The notes beneath the pieces are model-generated. The model searched no databases. It was not told the origin of the DNA and saw nothing but the letters and a program-made list of their open reading frames with translations. DNA of 5,120 nucleotides. Source: an uncultured Collinsella sp. GTDB taxonomy: Bacteria; Actinomycetota; Coriobacteriia; Coriobacteriales; Coriobacteriaceae. A program made the translations under genes and the position numbers. The stretch's first letter is position 1. Every line of letters starts with the position of its first letter. Below are positions 1 through 4,936 of this stretch, one piece after another. The DNA lies in contig CAKUEZ010000136.1 of NCBI GenBank assembly GCA_934646965.1, forward strand, positions 1 through 5,120, read 5' to 3'.

Positions 1-5
1 TGGTG

Positions 6-35
6 GCTACCGTTTATCGCATATAGCTACCGTTT
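6..35. repeat. Two-copy 10-bp direct repeat upstream of the degV promoter
   Basis: The 10-mer GCTACCGTTT occurs exactly at 6-15 and again at 26-35, so the copies repeat with a 20-bp period, about two helical turns. They lie just upstream of the candidate -35 at 45-50. Direct repeats on one face of the helix next to a -35 are typical of tandem activator or response-regulator sites. That role is inference, and no regulator gene is in view. More copies could lie before the window start. Confidence 0.5.
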
Positions 36-44
36 GCGGAGTAA

Positions 45-73
45 GTAACACTCTGTAATAAACCGTGTAGAAT
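45..73 (+). promoter_or_regulatory. Candidate sigma70-type promoter for degV
   Basis: A -10 hexamer TAGAAT (68-73, 5/6 to consensus) is preceded by exactly 17 bp and a -35-like GTAACA (45-50, 4/6 to TTGACA). Transcription would start near 80 and give a leader of about 145 nt before the degV start at 225. That leader would contain the hairpin at 100-138 and the palindrome at 152-169. The weak -35 would fit dependence on an activator bound at the repeats just upstream. Called from consensus matching only. Confidence 0.4.
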
Positions 74-99
74 CTCAAGTAAGCACGGAGTTTTCCAGG

Positions 100-141
100 G
101 AGACGCTGTCCTTTGTTGTGAGCGAAGGGCGGCGTCTCTTT
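100..141 (+). terminator. Long leader hairpin, possible weak terminator or attenuator
   Basis: Positions 100-113 and 125-138 form a 14-bp stem with no mismatch if two G-U pairs are allowed (GAGACGC outside, GTCCTT inside), around an 11-nt loop. The stem is followed by only three T residues (139-141), so it is a poor classical terminator. It could end a transcript arriving from upstream, or act as an attenuator or stabilising hairpin in the degV leader. The pairing is direct observation; the function is open. Confidence 0.4.
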
Positions 142-151
142 GGCGCTCAGG

Positions 152-169
152 CGCTGTTGTACAACAGCG
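152..169. promoter_or_regulatory. Perfect 18-bp palindrome, candidate operator
   Basis: CGCTGTTGTACAACAGCG is identical to its own reverse complement, with no central spacer. It lies 55 bp before the degV start codon and downstream of the candidate promoter. Perfect dyads of this size are typical of dimeric repressor sites such as those of TetR-like proteins, and a bound protein here would block elongation or a nearer promoter. As RNA it could also form a short hairpin. No matching regulator is in the window. Confidence 0.5.
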
Positions 170-224
170 TGGCAGGCGCGTGCTTGGTATTGAAAAGCCG
201 ACGTCGAGATGGGTCGTGATAGTT

Positions 225-1079
225 ATGGGCAAGTACGTAATCGTGGTAGAGTCTGGGTCGGATGTGACGCCGGAGCTCTGCGAACGCTATGGCATCGTGC
301 GCGTGCCCATGCATGTCACGATTGGCGACGAGACTGTCGAGGATGGCTCCATCGATCCGCTCGAGATTTATTCGCGCTGCAACGAGTTTGGCGTGATGCC
401 CAAGACCAGTGGTTGCTCACCGGCGGATTTTGCGCATGTGTACGACCGCATTCACGCCGAGCAGCCCGACGCGACCATTCTGCATCTCGCGTACTCCGAG
501 GTTACGACCTGCTCGCATCAGTCCTCGAAGATTGCGGCTGCGAATCGCGATTACGTCTTCTCCATGGATACGCGTTTTGTCTCGGTTGGCCAGTCGCTGG
601 TCGCCGTCGAGACCGCTAAGTATATCGAGGCCCATCCGGACGCCACCGTTGATGAGATCTTCGCTTTCACGAACTCCGTTATGGACCGCGTGCTGCTGGG
701 CTTCGTTCCCACCGATCTTGCCTTCCTTAAGGCCGGCGGCCGTCTGTCCAACGTGGCATTCCTCGGTGCCCACCTGCTCAAGATTAAGCCTTGCATCGAG
801 GTGACGGGCGGCAAGTTTGTGGCGACCAAGAAGTTTCGCGGCTCCATGCTCAAGTGCGCCCGCGCCTTTATCGACCATATGGTCGCCAAGGGCGATATCG
901 ACTACTCACATATTGGCTTGGCGTACTCGGTGGGTCTTTCCGAGGAGCTGCGCGGCGATATGGAAGTCTATGCGCATGAGCTGGGCTTTAAGGACGTTAC
1001 CTGGACTCAGGTCGGCGGTGTTATCTCGAGCCACTGCGGCCCGACTGCCTTTGGTGCGGTGCTCACACTTAAGGCGTAA
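225..1079 (+). CDS. DegV family fatty-acid-binding protein (FakB-like)
   Basis: DegV/FakB proteins bind a fatty acid in the cytoplasm and present it to the kinase FakA, giving acyl-phosphate for lipid synthesis. The 284-residue product matches the usual length of about 280. Family signatures appear in order: an N-terminal strand and VVESGSD loop (7-13, usually DSTSD), TSGCSPADF (61-69, the TS expected to contact the carboxylate), LAYSEVTTCSHQS (88-100), SMDTRFVSVGQ (113-123), FLKAGGRLS (167-175), KIKPCIEV (186-193) and a C-terminal HCGPTAFGAV (270-279). There is no signal peptide or membrane segment. The frame stays open to a GTG at 180, but the ATG at 225 puts MGKYVIVVESGSD at the N-terminus as in the family. 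The Shine-Dalgarno is weak (GAGATGGG, 205-212), and a GTG at 216 is a second option. No FakA partner is in view. The bound lipid cannot be told from sequence. Confidence 0.93.
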   Translation: MGKYVIVVESGSDVTPELCERYGIVRVPMHVTIGDETVEDGSIDPLEIYSRCNEFGVMPKTSGCSPADFAHVYDRIHAEQPDATILHLAYSEVTTCSHQSSKIAAANRDYVFSMDTRFVSVGQSLVAVETAKYIEAHPDATVDEIFAFTNSVMDRVLLGFVPTDLAFLKAGGRLSNVAFLGAHLLKIKPCIEVTGGKFVATKKFRGSMLKCARAFIDHMVAKGDIDYSHIGLAYSVGLSEELRGDMEVYAHELGFKDVTWTQVGGVISSHCGPTAFGAVLTLKA

Positions 1080-1146
1080 AAGCTGTAGGCGAGTGTTCGT
1101 CAGCCCGTCCTCTCCACATAAGCCCCGCCGTTGCGATGGGGAGTAG

Positions 1147-1219
1147 ATTAAAACGTGCCATTCTGGCCCGAGGCGTTTAGGCGTAAACGTATGGGCTAGA
1201 ATGGCTCTGGCATTTTAAT
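1147..1219 (+). promoter_or_regulatory. Large nested dyad between degV and pflA (terminator and/or operator-promoter)
   Basis: GCCATTCTGGCCC (1157-1169) pairs with GGGCTAGAATGGC (1193-1205): 13 bp with a single G-U. Nested at nearly the same centre, CGTTTA (1174-1179) and TAAACG (1184-1189) enclose GGCG. Outside, ATTAAAA (1147-1153) is complementary to TTTTAAT (1213-1219). As RNA this is a strong hairpin with an A-rich left flank and a T-rich right flank, which fits a degV terminator, possibly bidirectional. As DNA, the right arm contains a -10-like TAGAAT (1197-1202), and the centre is a GTTTA-N4-TAAAC dyad with the 5-4-5 geometry of CRP/FNR-type sites. No good -35 is visible. Both readings remain possible. 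Confidence 0.5.
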
Positions 1220-1252
1220 TGGCAAAAACCAAGGAGAGGCAAGGTAGCGCGA

Positions 1253-2071
1253 ATGGCAGAAATGACGCTTGAGGGTGTGGACGCCCGTCCCGAAGACTCT
1301 GCGTTTGCCCTGGGACGCGTGCATTCGATTGAGACGATGGGAACGGTCGATGGACCCGGCATCCGCTTTGTGGTGTTTGTTCAGGGCTGCCCCATGCGCT
1401 GCGCGTATTGCCACAATCCCGATACCTGGTCGGTTAACGGCGGCACTATGGTGACCGTCGAGCACCTGATGGACGAGTTCCAGAGCAACCATGAGTTTTA
1501 CCGCAGCGGCGGCATTACGGTCTCCGGCGGCGAGCCGCTCCTGCAACCCGCGTTTTTGGCCGATCTGTTTCGTGCCATGCACAACAACCCCGACGGTCGC
1601 GTGCATACCTGCCTGGACAGCTGCGGTTACGCGTTTGATCCGCAACATCCCGAAAAGTTCGATGCCGTACTCAACGAGACCGATATGGTGCTACTCGATA
1701 TTAAGCACGCCGATCCGGTCGAACACAAAAAGCTGACCGGTTGCGATCCCGCGCGCATTCTGGCCTTTGGCGATGAGTTGGCGCGCCGCAAGATTAAGGT
1801 TGTTATTCGCCATGTGGTCGTGCCGGGCATTACCGACACGGTGGAAGAGTGCGAGGCGCTCGGCCGCCTGATCGCGCCGTGGCATAACGTGGTGGGCTTG
1901 GAGATGCTGCCGTATCACACGATGGGCATCGTCAAGTATGAGCAGCTGGGTATTCCCTATAAGCTCGAGGGCGTGCCCCAGATGGATACCGCGCGCATGC
2001 CCGAGCTGCGCAACGCCGTCATGACCGGCATGAAAAAGCGCCGCGCCGAGCTCAAAAAAGCCATCGGCTAG
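1253..2071 (+). CDS. pflA: Pyruvate formate-lyase activating enzyme (radical SAM)
   Basis: This enzyme uses a [4Fe-4S] cluster and S-adenosylmethionine to place the glycyl radical on pyruvate formate-lyase, the oxygen-sensitive enzyme that splits pyruvate to acetyl-CoA and formate. The 272-residue product has the radical-SAM motif CPMRCAYC (46-53) followed by HNPDTW, the SAM-binding SGGEP (91-95), HTCLDSCG (118-125, compare HTCLDTNG in E. coli), the LLDIKH strand (148-152), RHVVVPGITD (186-195) and LPYHTMGIVKYEQLG (219-233), which closely resembles the E. coli LPFHQMG region. It lacks the extra ferredoxin-like cluster domain found in many other glycyl-radical activases, which supports the PflA call. 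An N-terminal extension of about 20 residues precedes the conserved GRVHSIETMGTVDGPG. A strong AAGGAGAGG lies at 1231-1239, 13 nt before the ATG at 1253, with AAGG at 1241-1244 nearer. A second ATG is at 1262. The partner pflB is not in the window; degV lies upstream. Confidence 0.95.
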   Translation: MAEMTLEGVDARPEDSAFALGRVHSIETMGTVDGPGIRFVVFVQGCPMRCAYCHNPDTWSVNGGTMVTVEHLMDEFQSNHEFYRSGGITVSGGEPLLQPAFLADLFRAMHNNPDGRVHTCLDSCGYAFDPQHPEKFDAVLNETDMVLLDIKHADPVEHKKLTGCDPARILAFGDELARRKIKVVIRHVVVPGITDTVEECEALGRLIAPWHNVVGLEMLPYHTMGIVKYEQLGIPYKLEGVPQMDTARMPELRNAVMTGMKKRRAELKKAIG

Positions 2072-2073
2072 CA

Positions 2074-2116
2074 GGGCGCTCATTGGGGACAGACTTAAAT
2101 GAGTGCCCCCGGGCAC
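2074..2116. repeat. REP-like palindromic repeat downstream of pflA
   Basis: GGGCGCTCATT (2074-2084) pairs with AATGAGTGCCC (2098-2108): 11 bp with one G-U, around the 13-nt loop GGGGACAGACTTA. The right arm can instead pair with a following GGGCAC (GTGCCC 2103-2108, GGGCAC 2111-2116), so two exclusive hairpins exist. The core TTGGGGACAGACTTAAATG resembles a dispersed repeat core that I recall from many bacterial genomes and associate with Y1-type REP transposases (RAYTs). That link is from memory and unchecked. It begins two bases after the pflA stop codon, a usual place for REP elements. Confidence 0.55.
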
Positions 2117-2134
2117 CTAGTTGATTGCTAAAGA

Positions 2135-2221
2135 GCCCCGTCAAGTTGCGGTGGAATAGTTCTTGTGTATCGGCTTATGCCGCCCAAACAGGAACTATTT
2201 CACCGCAACTGCGTTTTGGGC
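2135..2221. repeat. Long inverted repeat: MITE-like element and/or pflA terminator
   Basis: Arms 2144-2166 and 2188-2210 are 23 nt each and fully complementary apart from two G-U pairs. The outer part reads AGTTGCGGTG against CACCGCAACT. The interior holds a second hairpin, CGGC-TTAT-GCCG (2171-2182). Outside the arms, GCCC (2135-2138) and GGGC (2218-2221) are also complementary, though the bases between have diverged. Four T residues follow the stem (2214-2217), so it could terminate pflA transcription. The length and near-perfect arms exceed what a terminator needs and suggest a dispersed miniature inverted-repeat element. No clear target-site duplication is visible. Confidence 0.6.
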
Positions 2222-2239
2222 AGAGATGTGCAACATAAC

Positions 2240-2320
2240 CGGTGTATTTGCATAGAAACGCCTGTGGTTTCTTTAAAGACGCCTTAAACGGTGTCAAATA
2301 ATTTGGTATAGAAATGCCTG
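2240..2320. repeat. Imperfect direct repeat in the promoter region of the serine-hydrolase gene
   Basis: The first copy runs 2240-2264 and the second 2289-2320. Both begin CGGTGT and end in closely related blocks: ATTTGCATAGAAACGCCTG (2246-2264) and ATTTGGTATAGAAATGCCTG (2301-2320), 17 of 20 aligned positions identical. The second copy has six extra bases (CAAATA) after CGGTGT. The second copy carries the candidate -35 and an alternative TATAGA -10, so this may be a duplicated promoter or paired regulator sites. Between them lies a 10-bp palindrome TCTTTAAAGA (2270-2279). Confidence 0.5.
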
Positions 2321-2331
2321 CTCGGTATTAT
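2303..2331 (+). promoter_or_regulatory. Candidate promoter of the serine-hydrolase-like gene
   Basis: A -35 TTGGTA (2303-2308, 4/6) is followed by exactly 17 bp and a -10 TATTAT (2326-2331, 5/6). Transcription would start near 2338, about 30 nt before the GTG start at 2369. An alternative -10, TATAGA (2307-2312), is paired with a poor -35, TTAAAC (2284-2289). The position of TATTAT argues against translation from the ATG at 2330, which overlaps it. Confidence 0.45.
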
Positions 2332-2358
2332 GCTGCTCGTATATGAACGGTACCAGTC

Positions 2359-2363
2359 AGGAG
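2359..2363 (+). promoter_or_regulatory. Shine-Dalgarno site that sets a GTG start
   Basis: AGGAG lies five bases before the GTG at 2369. No comparable site precedes the in-frame ATG at 2330. This favours GTG 2369 as the real start of the serine-hydrolase-like gene. Confidence 0.7.
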
Positions 2364-2368
2364 ACCAC

Positions 2369-3487
2369 GTGCGAAACAACGCATCGCGGGACGAGTATGT
2401 GCCGCGGCATGGCAGCAGATATGAGACGAAGGGCGCACCTTTGCGTGGCCTTGGTGACGCTCGCATCCGCGCGGCGAAGATTTCCGCCATTGGAATGCTA
2501 ACGCTGGTGGTCATTATCCTCGGGATTACCGTCAAAACGTATGCCTTGGAGCGAACGGCACGCTCAGATGCGTCAACGGTACAGGCTCAAAGCGATAAAG
2601 CCTCAAAATCAAGGGATGCGGCAAATAAAAACCTTTCGACGGCAAGTCTCAAGACGAGGCTTTCGAACGCAAACTTTAACGACATGCCCTCTGGCAATAC
2701 CGTGCAGGCATTCTCGTTGGTGGATAACAAAGCTCCTGTTTTGGAGGACGAGAGCCTCGCGGCACTCCAAGATGCCCTTGATCGAGCGCAGGAGCTGGGC
2801 GATGCGGGCGTTGTGTTCTACGACCTGTCGAGTGGCAAGGGCGTGGCATATAACGCCGATGTTGAGGTGTACGGTGCGAGCGGCTACAAGGCGCTGTACG
2901 CGTTGTACATATGCGAGACGCTGGTCGAGACGGACCAGGTTTCACTCGACGATTCGTTGGGGACCTATGGCGGTTACAGCATGGGCTGGCAAACGGTTCG
3001 TGACCTGATCGAGGCCGCGGTCGTCGACTCGGACAACGACTCGTTCATCGCACTTCGCGCAGCGTTTGACCATGACGGCTACGAAGAATGGATTGCCGGC
3101 TTGGACGTTGATGATGAAACTGCACTTGATCCTTTGAGCGACTTTCCCACCTATTGTCCGCGCACATCGGCCAAGCTGTGGCGCGAGATGAGCGAGTATT
3201 TGGAATGGGATACCGAGACCTCGCAGTGGCTATCGGACCTTTTAGCCTCTACGACTCGTTCTTTTATTCGTGACGGTATCGCGGACGATCAGGTCTTGGT
3301 GCGCAACAAGGCTGGCTGGATTAGCGAGGATGGTTTCTGCTCGACGTGCGACGCCGGACTGATAGACGTTGACGGCCGCACCTATGTTATGAGCATTATG
3401 ACGTCGATGCCGTGGAGCGATCGTTCGAGCGAGGTGGTTGTAGACATCGCCAAGGCGTTGTTTGATACGCGGACGGCGCTGGTCTAG
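2369..3487 (+). CDS. Membrane-anchored serine beta-lactamase/DD-peptidase-like protein
   Basis: This 372-residue protein looks like a type II membrane protein with an external penicillin-recognising fold of the class A beta-lactamase type. A basic N-terminus (1-37) is followed by one hydrophobic segment (about 38-55), then a polar Ala/Ser/Lys/Asp-rich linker (about 60-125), then the catalytic domain. The three active-site motifs are present in order and spacing: SGYK (S171-K174, the SxxK nucleophile and base), SDN (221-223) and NKAGW (K314-A315-G316 in place of KTG). The stretch between SDN and KAG, around 245-270, shows no E-x-x-L-N omega-loop motif, so the deacylating Glu166 of true beta-lactamases seems absent. 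A cell-wall peptidase, an esterase or a binding role is then more likely than antibiotic resistance. A CSTC pair (C324, C327) follows the KAG strand. The substrate is unknown. The reading frame extends to an ATG at 2330, but GTG 2369 has the AGGAG site. Confidence 0.8.
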   Translation: MRNNASRDEYVPRHGSRYETKGAPLRGLGDARIRAAKISAIGMLTLVVIILGITVKTYALERTARSDASTVQAQSDKASKSRDAANKNLSTASLKTRLSNANFNDMPSGNTVQAFSLVDNKAPVLEDESLAALQDALDRAQELGDAGVVFYDLSSGKGVAYNADVEVYGASGYKALYALYICETLVETDQVSLDDSLGTYGGYSMGWQTVRDLIEAAVVDSDNDSFIALRAAFDHDGYEEWIAGLDVDDETALDPLSDFPTYCPRTSAKLWREMSEYLEWDTETSQWLSDLLASTTRSFIRDGIADDQVLVRNKAGWISEDGFCSTCDAGLIDVDGRTYVMSIMTSMPWSDRSSEVVVDIAKALFDTRTALV

Positions 3488-3519
3488 CTATTTCGCGTGG
3501 CGCGGCTGAGCCAAAATGC

Positions 3520-3528
3520 TGGTACCAT
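3520..3528 (+). promoter_or_regulatory. Weak extended -10 candidate before the nucleosidase gene
   Basis: TG-G-TACCAT has the extended -10 form (TG at 3520-3521, then TACCAT 3523-3528, 4/6) within the 78-bp gap after the serine-hydrolase gene. There is no recognisable -35 about 17 bp upstream. It may give the nucleosidase-engB pair its own promoter, or the three genes may be read from the promoter near 2303. No terminator is visible in this gap. Confidence 0.2.
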
Positions 3529-3565
3529 ACCGTGGATAAGCAGTTTCACAGGTTTGGGGGATGGC

Positions 3566-4306
3566 ATGGCAACCATCGCGATTATCGGCGCACTCGAAAA
3601 AGAGGTCGCGCAGATCAAGGAAGAGCTGAGTGGCGCGCATGAGGCGCAGGAGGCTGGTCTGATCGTCGTGAGCGGCGAGCTCGGCGGTTTGACGGTTGTC
3701 GCCACGACAGCAGGCATGGGCACGGTGAATGCCGCGGCGGCAACGCAACATCTCATCAGCAAATATGACCCGCAGGCTGTCGTTTTCTCCGGTATCGCGG
3801 GTGGTTTGAATCCCAAGCTCCACATCAACGACGTGGTCATTGGTGCATGCCTGCGCTATCTGGATACCGATACGGCGCTCATCGCGGAGTCCGCGCCAGG
3901 ACTCGAGGAGTTTGCCTCCACGCCGGCGCTGGTCGACGTCGCCGCTTCCGTACTTGCCGAGCATGGCTTTGCCGACGCCTTGGTAGATGAGGCTGCCTCG
4001 GGCGAAGACCCCAAGCAGTTCCTGCGTGGCACCATTGCCACGGGTGACCGCTTTGTAACCGGTGATGCTATGCGCAACGCCGCGATTGAGGCCACGCATG
4101 CCGATTGCGTTGAGATGGAGGGCGCTGCAATTGCCCATATCGCGACCAAGAACGGTGTCGATTGCCTGGTGTTGCGCGCTATCAGCGATAATTGTGACGA
4201 GGCGTACGACGCGTTTTGCGAGCGCGAGTTCGATCTGGATGAGTATGCCCGCACGGCGAGTGGCATTACGCTCGACATTGTTCGCCGCATTGCCGCCGCG
4301 CAATAG
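3566..4306 (+). CDS. mtnN: 5'-methylthioadenosine/S-adenosylhomocysteine nucleosidase
   Basis: This cytoplasmic enzyme hydrolyses the N-glycosidic bond of methylthioadenosine and S-adenosylhomocysteine, releasing adenine; family members also cleave 5'-deoxyadenosine. It serves methionine salvage and removes inhibitors of SAM-dependent enzymes. The 246-residue product is a little longer than the E. coli enzyme (about 230). Visible motifs are MATIAIIGALEKEV at the N-terminus, with E13 matching catalytic Glu12; FSGIAGGLNPKL (74-85) and NDVVIG (88-93) of the phosphorylase fold; ATGDRFV (158-164); VEMEGAAIAHIA (182-193), whose M184-E185 match the substrate-binding Met173-Glu174; and RAISDN (204-209), whose D208 matches catalytic Asp197. 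An insert around 108-150 is rich in Ala, Asp and Glu. The frame runs back to a GTG at 3497, but the ATG at 3566 gives the family N-terminus, with GGGGG at 3556-3560 as a modest Shine-Dalgarno. engB follows after 39 bp. Confidence 0.93.
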   Translation: MATIAIIGALEKEVAQIKEELSGAHEAQEAGLIVVSGELGGLTVVATTAGMGTVNAAAATQHLISKYDPQAVVFSGIAGGLNPKLHINDVVIGACLRYLDTDTALIAESAPGLEEFASTPALVDVAASVLAEHGFADALVDEAASGEDPKQFLRGTIATGDRFVTGDAMRNAAIEATHADCVEMEGAAIAHIATKNGVDCLVLRAISDNCDEAYDAFCEREFDLDEYARTASGITLDIVRRIAAAQ

Positions 4307-4334
4307 CGCGCCCGTTTTGTAAGAACCTACGACC

Positions 4335-4340
4335 AAGGAG
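4335..4340 (+). promoter_or_regulatory. Shine-Dalgarno site that sets the engB start
   Basis: AAGGAG lies five bases before the ATG at 4346. The in-frame upstream GTG at 4340 uses the last base of this site and so cannot be started from it. The ATG is therefore the start. Confidence 0.8.
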
Positions 4341-4345
4341 TGTCC

Positions 4346-4936
4346 ATGGCCGATTCCATTAACTACCAGCTTGCCAAGTTCGTCGCCAGCTACGGCAAGG
4401 TTTCGCAGATTCCCGAGTCCACCTGTCCCGAGGTGAGCTTTGTCGGCCGCTCCAACGTGGGCAAGTCGTCGATCATGAACAAGCTCTTTGGTCGCAAGAA
4501 CCTCGTCAAGGTTTCGAGTACGCCGGGCAAGACGAGCAACATCAACTTCTTTGAGGCTGACGACGTGCACTTCGTCGACCTGCCGGGCTACGGTTTCGCC
4601 CGCCGTTCCAAAGCCGAGCGCGATCGCTGGGCAGAGCTCATCGGCGACTTCTTCGACTCCGAGCGCAGCTTTAACCTAGTCGTGTCGCTCGTGGATATCC
4701 GTCACGACCCGAGCAAGCTCGACCACGATATGATCGACTACCTGCAGGGCAACGAGTTTAACTTCATCGTCTGCCTCACCAAGGCCGACAAACTCAGCCG
4801 CACCCAGCAGGCCCGCCAAGCAGCAGCCATCAAAAAGCAGCTCAACGTCCCGGCTGAAAACGTGATCATCACAAGCTCCCAAACCGGCACCGGCATCGAC
4901 GAGCTGAAAAAGCGCATCGCCGAGGCTTGCCTCTAG
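4346..4936 (+). CDS. engB: Ribosome biogenesis GTP-binding protein EngB/YsxC/YihA
   Basis: EngB is a small cytoplasmic GTPase of the TrmE-Era-EngA-EngB superfamily that binds assembling 50S subunits and is needed for large-subunit maturation in the bacteria tested. The 196-residue product is the usual length. All G motifs are present: G1 GRSNVGKSS (34-42), G2 STPGKT (58-63), G3 DLPGYG (78-83), G4 TKAD (145-148) and G5 SSQTGTG (177-183). The family-typical FVGRSNVGKSS, NFF (67-69), YGFA (82-85) and DIRHDP (117-122) are also seen, and the N-terminal KFVASYGKVSQIPES region is normal for the family. No residue loss or frameshift is visible. The gene follows the nucleosidase after 39 bp with no terminator between them, so co-transcription is likely. 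No lon or clpX gene, the common neighbours elsewhere, is in view. Confidence 0.96.
   Translation: MADSINYQLAKFVASYGKVSQIPESTCPEVSFVGRSNVGKSSIMNKLFGRKNLVKVSSTPGKTSNINFFEADDVHFVDLPGYGFARRSKAERDRWAELIGDFFDSERSFNLVVSLVDIRHDPSKLDHDMIDYLQGNEFNFIVCLTKADKLSRTQQARQAAAIKKQLNVPAENVIITSSQTGTGIDELKKRIAEACL

Noticed and set aside
63..88. CCGTG...CACGG inverted repeat around the degV -10
   Set aside because: Five-base arms 16 bases apart are expected by chance at this composition.
180..224. Longer DegV start at GTG 180
   Set aside because: It adds 15 residues not expected in the family and lacks a ribosome site; MGKYVIVVESGSD at 225 aligns with usual DegV N-termini.
14..232. Minus-strand open frame of 72 codons upstream of degV
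   Set aside because: It crosses the candidate promoter, hairpin and palindrome, has a low-complexity unconvincing product and resembles no family.
1123..1141. CCCC...GGGG hairpin after degV as a terminator
   Set aside because: Only four outer G-C pairs with a mismatch inside and no T-run after it; the dyad at 1147-1219 is a much better candidate.
1996..2368. CRISPR or tRNA-like element in the repeat-rich gap
   Set aside because: The repeats are unrelated single palindromes with no regular spacer pattern, and no cloverleaf or TPsiC-like arm is present.
2369..3487. Annotation as an antibiotic-resistance beta-lactamase
   Set aside because: The nucleophile and SDN motifs are present, but the Glu166 region is not recognisable and KTG is KAG, so a resistance call is not supported.
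3488..4570. Long minus-strand frame (360 codons) opposite the nucleosidase and engB
   Set aside because: It is antisense to two clear genes with conserved catalytic motifs; the open frame is a by-product of GC-rich codon use.
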